DNA of 64,000 nt from an uncultured Lachnospiraceae bacterium (GTDB taxonomy: Bacteria > Bacillota > Clostridia > Lachnospirales > Lachnospiraceae): NCBI GenBank assembly GCA_910584725.1, contig CAJUBE010000004.1, positions 62,001 to 126,000 on the forward strand, in the 5' to 3' direction. Positions 17,717 through 27,031 of the stretch are shown here, piece after piece. Position numbers and translations under genes: made by a program. How positions within the stretch are numbered: the stretch's first letter is position 1; each line of letters starts with the position of its first letter. Below the pieces are notes generated by a model, which was not told where the DNA came from, ran no database searches, and was given only the letters and a program-made list of their open reading frames with translations.

Positions 17717-17872
17717 CAGCCGACCGTCATTGCACCGCACACCGTCTCTATGAAGTTTGCAGTTATCCTTTCTTTCCGCGCCCAAACTTCCGCTTCCTTC
17801 CCGCTTCTCTTTTCTGTCTTACGCACGCCGCTTCCTCTCTGTCTTCCGAAGCCGCTTTTCCCGCGCAAAGCT

Positions 17873-20488
17873 TTATTTCTTAATCCAGTTCATGTAGCGC
17901 ACAAGCTCGCTGTAGTCGAGCACCAGATTGCCCGCGTCGTCCACATCGGGAACCTCCGCCCCGTTCAGCATACTGCCGCCGCCGTTTACAAACATGTCGA
18001 TCGGCTTATTGTTGTCGCCGCTGCCGTCAGGCAGGAAATGCTCGCTGTCCGCCTGCAGCACATTGGCCAGCTCCTTGCCGTCAAGCTTGATGTTGTTCGC
18101 CCCGGTCACAACGATCTTTCCCTTGGCTATAATCAGGCCGGTGAAATCCCTGTCCACCGTCACATCCCCGAAGCAGACGATCAGGCGCGTGTCCGCACTA
18201 TCTCCCAGCGTATCCCCTTCATTGGTCAAAAAGACGTTACTGCTTCCAACGGTCACGTCACCTTTCGCAAGCACCGCCTGCTTTCCCGCCGACGTCTTAT
18301 AAGTCACATGCGTCCAGTGATTGTCATTCAGGTACTTCTCTACCTCCACCGTTTTAATGACGCTGCTAAACACATACTCGGCTGCCTTTGCGGGATCATA
18401 GGGATTCGTCACGCTCGTATTGTCGGGATCCGCAAAAGGCGGCAGAGACCCGTTGACATTATCCGTCAAATTGAAGGTCAAGTACTTGTACTCGTCTCTA
18501 ATCTTGTCCGAATCCGCAATCACTCCCGCCTTGTCCCTCTCATTTGTCACTTCCTCCGCGTTGATGCCGGTCTCCGTGTAGGCGTCGGGATCGACGGGCG
18601 GCGCCGGGTCTTGGCTCTCTCCGGGCGTTCCCCCTTCGCCCTCCCCGCCCGTCCCCGCAGGCGGATTTAAGGTCGTCTGGTCAACGCTCGTAAGCAGGGT
18701 CACGCCGCTGTCCGTGAGGGCGCTGCTCACAAGGCTGTTTCCCAGAATCGTATACTGGTTCGTCGGGTTCGAAAAATCGCCGAGCTGGAACCCGCCCGAG
18801 AGATATCTGTCAAAATAGGTGTCGATCTCCTCCCTGTTGGCGTGGAAGTCATAATACTGCACGAAATATTTCTCGGCGTTCCTCTCATCCATGACCAGAT
18901 AGTAGTAGAGCAGGGAACCGTTCCGATAAGGCAAATACACCTTGCGGATGTGATTCATGTCCGTCACGCCGAACTCGCTCAAAGACCTGCCGCCCAGGCG
19001 GTAGACCTTCCTGTCAAAATCCACTTCCTTAAACTCTGTCCCATAGGTAGTCTGAAAATCTATCATATCATTCTCTTTACCCGCGTCGATGGGGTTCTGC
19101 CCAATTTCGCTCTCCCCTTTTAACGTCCCGATGCACTCCGCGGGCACGAGATAGGCCACCTGCCCGCCCTTGACGGCGATGGATTCCCCCATCATAACAG
19201 GTGATTTCGGCACGGTGAGTCCCGGCACGTTCGTATAGTTCGCCTCGTCGCCCGCCGCATTTCCGAGATTGGAGCCGATATAGGAACGGCCCGCGATCAG
19301 AAGCCTTGTCACAGACGACATATCCACTGTGGAATCTTTGCCGTTTATGATAATGGCGCTGCTGTTTGCCGAATCAATCGCATCGCCCGAGAGTCCATTA
19401 AAGGTGGAAGTACCGTACCCGTAATACTCCTTCGTGAGCGTGACCTTGCTGCCAACTCCGTCTAACGTCAGGTCATTGGCCACATACACCTTGCTGTCGA
19501 TGCTGGCCGCCGCGCTGTTGAGCGTAATATTTTTCGCATACACGCGGTTATCCTCCCCCAGCACATCCCGGACTGTCAGCGCAGATGCCGGTCCCTGCAC
19601 CACGATATCACCTTTGGAGATCACCCGCAGGGAATCGTTCAGCACCAGATTGGTGTTGCCCTGCTTTGTCTTTGTGCCGTCCGCCTCTGTCTTAAGTCCC
19701 AGCGTAAGGCCGCCCACACCGTGTTCATCCGTGCCGGCATAGATACTGCCCTGCGTGTTGATGATGCCCGGCGTCCGCATTTCAATCCCCTCATTGCCGA
19801 TCAGCGAATACTGATACAGACCGTCGATGGAGCCCGCGTTCTCAAAGATCAGCTTCGGCACGTCCAGACAAATATCCGTCTTCACGATGGAAACCCTGTC
19901 GTCGTCATCAATGCAGGAGACATAAATATTTTTCAGAATAATGCTGTTATCGTTTACAATCTCCATAACGGAATCGCCAAGCGGATCGCCAAGCGGGTTG
20001 CCGTGATCCCATGCGTCCCCGTCCACACCCGCCGCGGCGGTTCCCCTCTGGAAGATGCCCGCGTCCACATAAGCTTCCAGTATTGTCCTGTCATAGTAAG
20101 CCGCTCCGCGGGCCGGATCCTTCAACTTATCAACCAGCGTATCCAGATAGGTGGTCATGAAAACGTTGGAGCGAGCCTCCTCCGATTCCAGATTATCCCA
20201 GTTCGCGAGCACATCCCGGTAAGCGACGCCCACCGCCTCCGCGGACTCGCGCCGAAGGCCAGACATGACCTGCTCCACCACTTCCTCCGCCGAATAGAAG
20301 CTGTTCTTGTTGCGGATATCCGCCACCTTTATCATATAGTTCATGTAGGCCATCCAGAGCATGGTCGTAGCCAGAATCCCGATCATCGCCATCGCGATAA
20401 TTACGATAACGATGGCGGAGCCCCTGTCGTCACGTCTCTCTTTTACCCACTGACAAAGCTGTGCTATTTTTCCGCCCGCTTTTTTCAT
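17873..20488 (-). CDS. PilX/GspK-like minor pilin assembly protein (871 aa)
   Basis: The N-terminus has RRDDRGSAIVIVIIAMAMIGI: a cleavable Gly followed by a hydrophobic segment without Glu at +5. The motif NKNSFYSAEEVVEQV about 45 residues later is typical of PilX/GspK-type proteins that sit at the pilus tip. The remaining 800 residues include a beta-rich stretch with many short strands and Asn/Asp turns (for example VVQGPASALTVRDV) that may form a beta-solenoid. A Pro/Gly-rich linker (GEGGEGGTPGESQDP) is near residue 625. The ATG at 20488 has GGGG seven bases upstream. This is far longer than usual PilX (about 170 aa). Confidence 0.8.
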   Translation of the reverse strand: MKKAGGKIAQLCQWVKERRDDRGSAIVIVIIAMAMIGILATTMLWMAYMNYMIKVADIRNKNSFYSAEEVVEQVMSGLRRESAEAVGVAYRDVLANWDNLESEEARSNVFMTTYLDTLVDKLKDPARGAAYYDRTILEAYVDAGIFQRGTAAAGVDGDAWDHGNPLGDPLGDSVMEIVNDNSIILKNIYVSCIDDDDRVSIVKTDICLDVPKLIFENAGSIDGLYQYSLIGNEGIEMRTPGIINTQGSIYAGTDEHGVGGLTLGLKTEADGTKTKQGNTNLVLNDSLRVISKGDIVVQGPASALTVRDVLGEDNRVYAKNITLNSAAASIDSKVYVANDLTLDGVGSKVTLTKEYYGYGTSTFNGLSGDAIDSANSSAIIINGKDSTVDMSSVTRLLIAGRSYIGSNLGNAAGDEANYTNVPGLTVPKSPVMMGESIAVKGGQVAYLVPAECIGTLKGESEIGQNPIDAGKENDMIDFQTTYGTEFKEVDFDRKVYRLGGRSLSEFGVTDMNHIRKVYLPYRNGSLLYYYLVMDERNAEKYFVQYYDFHANREEIDTYFDRYLSGGFQLGDFSNPTNQYTILGNSLVSSALTDSGVTLLTSVDQTTLNPPAGTGGEGEGGTPGESQDPAPPVDPDAYTETGINAEEVTNERDKAGVIADSDKIRDEYKYLTFNLTDNVNGSLPPFADPDNTSVTNPYDPAKAAEYVFSSVIKTVEVEKYLNDNHWTHVTYKTSAGKQAVLAKGDVTVGSSNVFLTNEGDTLGDSADTRLIVCFGDVTVDRDFTGLIIAKGKIVVTGANNIKLDGKELANVLQADSEHFLPDGSGDNNKPIDMFVNGGGSMLNGAEVPDVDDAGNLVLDYSELVRYMNWIKK

Positions 20489-20596
20489 AATCATACCCCG
20501 TTATCCGTTACTTCCGTTATCTCCTGTCACCCCGGCAGCAAACGCCCTTCTCCCTGTCGGCCGCACAACCGCTGCCTTTCGTTCTCATCTCCGTCG

Positions 20597-22066
20597 TCAG
20601 TTTGTTGTGCTGCCCCCGATCACGACCATCCGCATATCTTCCGGAAAGTCGTTGTCCGCCGCGCCTGTCTTATAGACGCTTACCTGCACGTCGTAGATCA
20701 GCTCCGTGACCTCGCCGGGCGCCGGGTCTCTCCCCATAGGACTGCGCACGCCGTCCAGCGTGAAGATATTCATGCCGCTCCCGCCGCTTAAATCCATGGC
20801 CGTCCCGTTCACGGTAAGCTGTGCCGGAAGCTCCATCGCCGCGCCTGCCAGATAGTTTTTTCCTACCAGATTCAGACCCAGATTCGTCTTTAAGTAAAAG
20901 TGGTCGCTGTGCAAATTGGCCCCATGTCCATCCTGCATCAAGACATCCGCCTTATAAGCCTGCTCCGCCGCCATCACCTGAGGGTCTGTCAGATACTCGG
21001 GATCACTCAAATCGGGCATTCCCGGATTAGACACATCTTCTTTTTCATGCCGCTGCTTCGCGATCAGGAGATTTATGTCATACCCCGACCCGTTCTTTAC
21101 GGTAATTTTATCGGGGACGGACGCGCCGTAGAGCGGATAATAGAAGAGGTTGACGTTGATTTTATCGTCCTTCGTCTTCGCAATGCTGCCGCGGGACATG
21201 CCGTCCACCATGATTCCCGAGCCGATATCGCCTCTTGTGTCCACGGTTTTGAGTGTGCCGTCCGCAAGCTTGTAGGTGAAATGATAAGTCTGCGTCACCA
21301 CCATATCCGCTTTCGGCTGCCCGTCCTCATCCACCTCCGCGCTGACCGACAGCTCTATCTCTATCTCCCGACTGAACTGGTCAAAGAAAGTGTTCAGGTT
21401 CTTGTAGTGAACCGCGTCCTGCACCTTCTGGAACTCGCTGGTAAGCATGGCGTCCGAAACACCGGCCGCCCGCAGTCTGTTCTCTATATCGCTCTTCACG
21501 TCGCTGTCCTTAAAGACGCTTGTAAGCGCTGCCTGCCTGTACTTCTCGGCCTCCACAAAAGTACCGTTATTCTTATCGATGCTTCTGGCATCCGCCAGCG
21601 CCGCATCGTTAAACTCGTTGTCGTGGGTGGCAGTGCCCGGCATATATCCCCGGCCGTCCACCTCGATCTTCGCATCGTACTCGCTGCCCTGCATAGTGAG
21701 CTGCTTCATGCTGAACACATAGAGCCCGGCCACGGGGTTGCCGGAAGGATCTTCCTCAAGATCGGTTCTCTCCTCCACGCCGCCTTTGATCAGCCCGCTG
21801 TCTATCACATAAAACCCGCTGGCCGGGTCGGCAAACTGCGTCTGCAGCTCGTCGATGTTGTAAGCCTTCAGCCCCTCCATGATATCCTGCGCCACCGTGG
21901 TAGCCCGCAGGGTCTGTCTGGACTTGATGTTAATCCTGTTGGATGAGACAAACAGATTCATAAGCGGGATCACAATGATGGCAAGAATAACAACCGCTAT
22001 TAAAAGCTCCACCAAGGAAAATCCGGCGTCCTTATTCTGTTTTCGCCTGTCCGTCGCTTTCGTCAA
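20597..22066 (-). CDS. PilV/PulJ-type minor pilin (489 aa)
   Basis: After the leader (KQNKDAG) comes FSLVELLIAVVILAIIVIPL, a classical prepilin signature with Glu at +5. The start is TTG at 22066, with AGGGGG nine bases upstream. The body includes a conserved-looking SRQTLRATTVAQDIMEGLKA helix typical of PilV/GspI-J proteins and a long mixed soluble domain. It sits between pilO and the PilX-like gene, so it probably belongs to the minor-pilin complex that primes pilus assembly. Confidence 0.85.
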   Translation of the reverse strand: MTKATDRRKQNKDAGFSLVELLIAVVILAIIVIPLMNLFVSSNRINIKSRQTLRATTVAQDIMEGLKAYNIDELQTQFADPASGFYVIDSGLIKGGVEERTDLEEDPSGNPVAGLYVFSMKQLTMQGSEYDAKIEVDGRGYMPGTATHDNEFNDAALADARSIDKNNGTFVEAEKYRQAALTSVFKDSDVKSDIENRLRAAGVSDAMLTSEFQKVQDAVHYKNLNTFFDQFSREIEIELSVSAEVDEDGQPKADMVVTQTYHFTYKLADGTLKTVDTRGDIGSGIMVDGMSRGSIAKTKDDKINVNLFYYPLYGASVPDKITVKNGSGYDINLLIAKQRHEKEDVSNPGMPDLSDPEYLTDPQVMAAEQAYKADVLMQDGHGANLHSDHFYLKTNLGLNLVGKNYLAGAAMELPAQLTVNGTAMDLSGGSGMNIFTLDGVRSPMGRDPAPGEVTELIYDVQVSVYKTGAADNDFPEDMRMVVIGGSTTN

Positions 22067-22263
22067 ACCACTGTCCCCCTGTCATGCCGCCGCACCCGTC
22101 TCCTGCGCCGCCGCATTTCCATCGTCCGCTGTACCGCAGCTTCCGCTCTTTCGCACAAACCGCTTTCCCCCGCTATCCGTTCCTTCTCTTCCGCTCTTGC
22201 CGCAAACCGCTCTCCGTTACCTTCCGCGCTTTCTCTTCCGCGCCTGCCCGCAGGCCGCTCTCA

Positions 22264-23100
22264 TCATTCCGCCGCTTCCGCGTCCGCCTCGTCCTCTGCG
22301 CCTTCCCCGCCGTCCTCCAGATCGGGAAGGCTGCCTTCGCTGCGGATCACCCTCGTGCCGAAAATATTGTCCGTGCCGAGAAGCACGCCGCCAAAGTCGG
22401 GCTCCTCGTACTCCTTGCCCTCCTGATCCGGCACGCAGAACATATTCACCGTCGTGACGCCCCGCAGCAGTCCCGTCTGTTCGTCATAGACCACCGACAA
22501 ATTATCAATCACCATACGGTCCGTCTGCATACAGATATTTTTCACGCTCCGCTTCAACCCCTCGTAGGAAACTTCATAGTTGATCGTAGCCTTGCGGTTC
22601 ATCAGGTGAAAAGGATTCACCCCTTCCGCGCCCTGCGTGTCTCCGCCCTCCGGCGTGGGCGCTTCCTGCGTTCCCGTCGCGTCCTCGATCTCCTCCACCT
22701 CGTCGATCTCGTAGGTGGCGTCAGGCATTTCCTGATCCTGCGCTTCCACGATAGGCACTTCCAGCAGCGCGTCTATGGTGACGGATTCCACCTTCATAGG
22801 CGCGAGCAGCTCCTGATTGATGGCCAAAAGAACTGCGTTTTCCTCCCGCACATCCACAGGGAAAAGCTGGTAAATTTCCTCCATCTCCTGCTCCATCTGC
22901 GCCGTCTCGCTCTCGTAAGTGTCTCTGTTGCCCGATTTTATTGTCAGATCCGCAATCCGCTCCTCAAGCTGCTTGTTCTCCTCCGCCAGCGCCTCCGTCT
23001 TCTCCATCGTCGGCTGAAAGACGAACACATAGGAGAACACAGCGGCGAGAATCCCAATCAAGCCAAGTAACAGCAATACATCTCTCTTTGATACTTTCAT
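22264..23100 (-). CDS. pilO: PilO/GspM-like inner membrane pilus assembly protein
   Basis: This is a bitopic membrane protein of the alignment subcomplex. MKVSKRDVLLLLGLIGILAA and the next residues form a single transmembrane helix (about 8-28), followed by a coiled coil (KTEALAEENKQLEERIADL) and an alpha/beta ferredoxin-like domain. The C-terminal tail is acidic (EDGGEGAEDEADAEAAE). It begins 12 bp after the pilMN stop, as expected for the pilM-N-O order. The function follows from context and architecture rather than from strong sequence motifs. Confidence 0.82.
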   Translation of the reverse strand: MKVSKRDVLLLLGLIGILAAVFSYVFVFQPTMEKTEALAEENKQLEERIADLTIKSGNRDTYESETAQMEQEMEEIYQLFPVDVREENAVLLAINQELLAPMKVESVTIDALLEVPIVEAQDQEMPDATYEIDEVEEIEDATGTQEAPTPEGGDTQGAEGVNPFHLMNRKATINYEVSYEGLKRSVKNICMQTDRMVIDNLSVVYDEQTGLLRGVTTVNMFCVPDQEGKEYEEPDFGGVLLGTDNIFGTRVIRSEGSLPDLEDGGEGAEDEADAEAAE

Positions 23101-23112
23101 CTTCCGCGCCTC

Positions 23113-24831
23113 CTATTCCGCTGCATCCGCCGCATTGGCGTCGTCCGCCGCGCCTTCGGTTTCCTCTGTCGTCTCTTCCTCCGGCTCGTAGCCCACATCC
23201 TGATACGCCGCCGTCACCGTAAAGTTGACCGTGTGCTCGCCGCTCTCCTCGTTTTCCTCCTCCACAAGAGAGGTGACCGTCACCATTTCGGGGATCAGTG
23301 AGTGGAAAGTACGCATCTGCTCCACCGCCGCGCCCGCGTCGTCCTTCGTCTGCACCTTCATGTTGATGGTGACCTCGTAAGGATCGCTGGTAAGCGAAAC
23401 CACGTTCACGTTAGCGGGCAGCTTATCCTCCAGCTCGCCCAAAAACTCCTCCAGCTCCTCATTGCGGCTCTCCGTCGCCTCATACATGGCGCCAACCATG
23501 GCGCGCTCCGCCTTCACCGCCACATATTCATTGTAAATCGGGATAATGTCCTCCAGACTGCCCGCCTGCGATTTCAATTCCATGTTTTTCTTCGTAAGCT
23601 GCGCGTAGCCAATCAGGGGAACCGCCGCCAGCGCGGCTGCTGCCGCCAGACCGACACCAAAGACCGTATATGCAAGGGGCGCCCAATTTGTTCCCTGTCC
23701 GCCTTCCTTCTTCGCTTTCTTGTCCTTACCGCGCTTCTCGCTCTCCTGCTTAAAGCCCAGAGGCGCAACCGCCGCGCCCACGCAGGCTATGTACTCGCTG
23801 AAACACTCGTTCTTAAAGTTTCGCATCAGGTTCCAGCCCGCCGCTTCCTTTAAGACCGTCACCTGCATATTCGTCTCGCGGGCAAGCATCTCCGCCATTC
23901 CCTTGAAATCCGCGCCGGCACCCGTGAGCAGGATTCTCGCGATGCCTTCACCCGACGCTCTCGACGCATAGTAGTCGATAACCCTTGTGATCCCGTTAAT
24001 CAACGGCACGACAGCGTCACGCACATCCTCCTGTGCCCGATCCTTCGCGGATTTTGCAGTCTCCTCCCCGCTCTCCTGCGTCTCTCCCGTCTCCGGCACA
24101 ATACAGTCATTTCTCTGGAGGACACGGATCGCCTCCTCTACCGTGGAAACCTCACCCCAGCAGAGGGTATTCATCACCGTCTCCATGATTTCCTCGTAGC
24201 CGTAGGAAACGCTTCTGGTAAACGTCAGCACAGAATTTTCCACCGCCATCACCAGAGACGACCTCTCGTCAATCTTGACAACGATGTGCTTGCCCTTCGC
24301 GCACTCTTCCTTCACCACCTGGAAAATACTGTTGCTGGCGTAGTCGATCGCCGCCACCTCCAGCTTCAGCGCCTTTGCCAGCTCATAATAACCTGTAAGA
24401 AGCGCCGAGGGCACAGCCATCACAAGCAGCTTATACTGCTGCGCGCCCTTGGTCTCCCCGACCGTTCCCAAGATGGTGTAGGCAAGCTGGTACTGGCTCA
24501 AATCCACCGGAAAGTAATCCGTAGCATTGGCGTTGACCACATCCGCAATTCGGTTCTCTTTCACATAGGGAATCGTGACTTCACGGCTGGCAATCTTCGA
24601 GGAGGTGATCGTAAACACCACCTGTTTGGCCTTCACGTGGTTCGCCGCAAGCGCGCGCCGCAAAACCTCCACATACTCCGGGGGTGCCGTCAGCGCGCCG
24701 TCATGGATGACCTCCGCGCCGTTTGAAACCGTAAAGCTCTTGTAGATCTTGTGCGTCTTCGCCTTGTAATCCACCTCGCATATCTTGGTAAGCGAATAAC
24801 CGATCTCTATCGTAATCGCCTTAGCAGCCAT
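23113..24831 (-). CDS. pilM: Fused PilM-PilN pilus assembly protein
   Basis: Residues 1 to about 355 are an actin-like ATPase fold of the PilM type (ITIEIGYSLTKICEVDYK; later RILLTGAGADFKGMAEML). A charged linker (EKRGKDKKAKKEGG) follows, then a transmembrane helix at about 382-405. A coiled coil and a PilN-like domain (NVNVVSLTSDPYEVTINMKV) come next, and an acidic tail ends the protein. In most species PilM is cytoplasmic and binds the short N-terminal tail of membrane-bound PilN; here the two are one 572-residue chain. The ATG has GGAGG upstream and pilO follows after 12 bp. Confidence 0.88.
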   Translation of the reverse strand: MAAKAITIEIGYSLTKICEVDYKAKTHKIYKSFTVSNGAEVIHDGALTAPPEYVEVLRRALAANHVKAKQVVFTITSSKIASREVTIPYVKENRIADVVNANATDYFPVDLSQYQLAYTILGTVGETKGAQQYKLLVMAVPSALLTGYYELAKALKLEVAAIDYASNSIFQVVKEECAKGKHIVVKIDERSSLVMAVENSVLTFTRSVSYGYEEIMETVMNTLCWGEVSTVEEAIRVLQRNDCIVPETGETQESGEETAKSAKDRAQEDVRDAVVPLINGITRVIDYYASRASGEGIARILLTGAGADFKGMAEMLARETNMQVTVLKEAAGWNLMRNFKNECFSEYIACVGAAVAPLGFKQESEKRGKDKKAKKEGGQGTNWAPLAYTVFGVGLAAAAALAAVPLIGYAQLTKKNMELKSQAGSLEDIIPIYNEYVAVKAERAMVGAMYEATESRNEELEEFLGELEDKLPANVNVVSLTSDPYEVTINMKVQTKDDAGAAVEQMRTFHSLIPEMVTVTSLVEEENEESGEHTVNFTVTAAYQDVGYEPEEETTEETEGAADDANAADAAE

Positions 24832-25073
24832 CTATCAATTCCTCCCTCACACATTTTCTCTGTCGTATTTTTGTTCTGAAACACTTATCTATAAAGAGAC
24901 AATAAACCTGCCGGGACTCCGTGCAGGCGTTGTTTTCAAAGTTAAATCCACGCTGCAAAGCTCGAAAAACCTTCGGTTTTCCTCGCTCACGGGCTGTCGC
25001 CCTATACATCCAGTCAGCCATACGCCGCCGTGGGCAAGCCCCCGCGTCGTCTGTCCGCCTGTCTGTGCAGCGC

Positions 25074-25829
25074 TCATAGCAATCGCGAAAAATACCAGTC
25101 GAGCATCTGCTCGCCCCACAGCGCCGCTATCAGGACGCCCATGGATAAGTAGGGACCCATCGCTAACACCCTGCCCTCTCCGCTTACTTTCATTCGGATC
25201 ACATGGATGACCGCGCCGAGAACGCAGCCAAGCAGGAAGGCAAAAATAATCAATTTCCAGCCGAGCAGCAGCCCGCAGGCCGCCATCAGCTTCACATCGC
25301 CGCCGCCGATCGCTTTGCCGCCGGTGGCATAATATAAAATCGCCAACACGATACTGACAGAAAAGAGGCCGATCAAGTAGGTAAGGATATTGGAGAAGTC
25401 CGTCACCGCCCGGACCAGCCCCAGTGCCAGTATAAACAGATTGATTCCAAAGGGAATCTCATAGGTTCTAAAGTCGATCACGCTCAAAACAAGGAGCGCG
25501 GAAGCCATCAGGCAGTAGAGTAGGGATTCTATGCCAAGGCCGCCTGTCCATACGATACAAACGTATAAGATTCCGTTCGCCGCCTCAATCAGAGGATACT
25601 GGACAGATAATTTCGCGCCGCATTTGCGGCACTTCCCCCGCAGAAACAGAAAGCTGAATACCGGAATCATGTCGTACCATTTCAGATGGTAGCCGCAGCT
25701 CATACAGTGGGAGGACGTCTTGACGATATCCTCCTTCTTCGGGATGCGGAAGATGCAGACATTCAAGAAGCTGCCGATCACGATGCCGAAGAGAAATATA
25801 ATGCTGTAAAGTAAGATATCCGGTAACAT
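25074..25829 (-). CDS. pilD: Type IV prepilin peptidase/N-methyltransferase PilD
   Basis: PilD removes prepilin leaders and methylates the new N-terminus. The 251-residue membrane protein has the N-terminal GSFLNVCIFRIP motif and the two CxxC pairs (CMSCGYH and CRKCGAK). The two catalytic aspartates of family A24 lie in VIDFRTYEIP and GGGDVKLMAA, and about seven membrane helices are visible. The ATG has AAGGA upstream. An 11-base G-run on the coding strand lies 40 bp before the start codon. A 242-bp gap with no recognisable gene separates it from pilMN. Confidence 0.96.
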   Translation of the reverse strand: MLPDILLYSIIFLFGIVIGSFLNVCIFRIPKKEDIVKTSSHCMSCGYHLKWYDMIPVFSFLFLRGKCRKCGAKLSVQYPLIEAANGILYVCIVWTGGLGIESLLYCLMASALLVLSVIDFRTYEIPFGINLFILALGLVRAVTDFSNILTYLIGLFSVSIVLAILYYATGGKAIGGGDVKLMAACGLLLGWKLIIFAFLLGCVLGAVIHVIRMKVSGEGRVLAMGPYLSMGVLIAALWGEQMLDWYFSRLL

Positions 25830-25868
25830 ATGGTTTCCTTCTGTGGGATATTAGTCCGTAACGCATTA

Positions 25869-25879
25869 CCCCCCCCCCC
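25869..25879. repeat. Homopolymeric C11/G11 tract upstream of pilD
   Basis: Eleven consecutive C residues on the plus strand (G on the coding strand) lie between the pilin gene and pilD, 40 bp before the pilD ATG. Mononucleotide G tracts of this length are prone to slipped-strand mispairing, so the tract could vary in length and alter expression. It is also a known place for sequencing error. Confidence 0.9.
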
Positions 25880-25994
25880 ATGCAAAATAGCGTTTTTTGA
25901 AATTCGCTTTTCTGCACGAGGGGCGAGGGGTTATGTTTTGTTACTTATGACTGATGGTTATGTTTTTGTTTTGGTGCTATGTTTAATTTAAAGA

Positions 25995-26474
25995 TTAGGG
26001 AGCAGACGGCGTAAGCTGACCAGAGGCTTCTACCCCACCACCTGTCTTTTTCACGAACCACATCTTATTTGTAGCTGAAGGATCTGGTTTATCATAGGTA
26101 AGCGTAAGATCCACTTTTGCAGTCTTATATGCTGTAGACTGTATTTTACTATTTGCTATCGTTGTAGAATCAAGTATTCCCTCTTGCGTAAGCAATGATG
26201 CTAAATCACTGCTAACAGTAATCATATCATTGCTATCGGGTCCCGATATCTTATACGACTTAGCAGAATCCAAGGTAATATCCGGGTCAGACGCAAGTAC
26301 CTGCATTGCGTTAACAAACTCCACAATAGTGGTCTGGTCGGATGATACTCTACTCTTCTCCACATATTTCAGATACTGAGGCGCCAAAACTACGATCAGG
26401 ATTGCCATGATGGCAATAACGATGATCAGCTCGACGAGGGAGAAACCTTTGTTGTTCATGTTCTCTTTCTTCAT
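25995..26474 (-). CDS. pilA: Type IV major pilin
   Basis: From the ATG at 26474 the protein starts MKKENMNNKG followed by FSLVELIIVIAIMAILIVVLAP: a short charged leader, the Gly/Phe cleavage site, Glu at +5 and the hydrophobic polymerisation helix. GGAG lies nine bases upstream of this ATG; two earlier ATGs (to 26498) overlap the ribosome site and are unlikely. The mature pilin is about 149 residues, with no obvious disulfide pair. Small size, single-copy helix motif and position beside pilD make it the probable major subunit. The gene is more AT-rich than its neighbours. Confidence 0.92.
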   Translation of the reverse strand: MKKENMNNKGFSLVELIIVIAIMAILIVVLAPQYLKYVEKSRVSSDQTTIVEFVNAMQVLASDPDITLDSAKSYKISGPDSNDMITVSSDLASLLTQEGILDSTTIANSKIQSTAYKTAKVDLTLTYDKPDPSATNKMWFVKKTGGGVEASGQLTPSAP

Positions 26475-26569
26475 TGTTTCCTTCTCCTTTTTCATCATAA
26501 TTGGGGTTGTTTATGAGTTGCTATATCTTAAACGCGGCTGTTCCCTACTCAGCGCGCGCTTAATTCAAG

Positions 26570-27031
26570 TTATGCGGATTCCTGATACGGTGTTTCCTGC
26601 GAAAAAATATGCAGACTGCCGTCCTTATCATGGTACTTTAGATGACGGACAAGTTGATTGTCCGGCACTTCAAAGATTGCCATTCTGCGAATGTTGTCTA
26701 TGGTGTATATCATATGATCGAATAACGTCGCCGGTAATATGATATGCCACGGAGTATTCTGCATTCTGCTTGCCAGAATTGGCAAATCAATATAATACAA
26801 TCCGTCGAAATCCAAGGTTATCTCATATATATTTCCTTCACAGGGACCGCCAAAGCCACCGAAGGTTCCCCGCCAGCCCGTAGCACGAACACCCTCCAAT
26901 ACCTCCAACATGCTCTCCGCTGCCGTCCATACAGGAATGACCGCCCCTGTGTCAATCAAGGCTTTGCATCCCGGAAATATTCCCACTTCGATGATTGGTC
27001 TTAACGACTTACCTATCAATATATAATGCAT
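26570..27031 (-). CDS. Retropepsin-like aspartic protease domain protein
   Basis: The 153-residue protein has one clear motif, ALIDTGAVIPVW near residue 24, which is the Asp-Thr-Gly active-site turn of retropepsin-type aspartyl proteases. A later GGFGGPCEGNIYEITLDF and the strand LPILASRM fit the rest of the small beta fold. No membrane segment is visible. It overlaps the end of the upstream 84-residue gene by 16 bp, suggesting translational coupling. The pair interrupts the pilus operon between pilC and the pilin gene. A role in pilus biology is not shown. Confidence 0.72.
   Translation of the reverse strand: MHYILIGKSLRPIIEVGIFPGCKALIDTGAVIPVWTAAESMLEVLEGVRATGWRGTFGGFGGPCEGNIYEITLDFDGLYYIDLPILASRMQNTPWHIILPATLFDHMIYTIDNIRRMAIFEVPDNQLVRHLKYHDKDGSLHIFSQETPYQESA

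Noticed and set aside
24821..25119. Short minus-strand open frames between pilMN and pilD
   Set aside because: They overlap both flanking genes and have no family resemblance or good start; the 242-bp gap is left as non-coding, with nothing identified.
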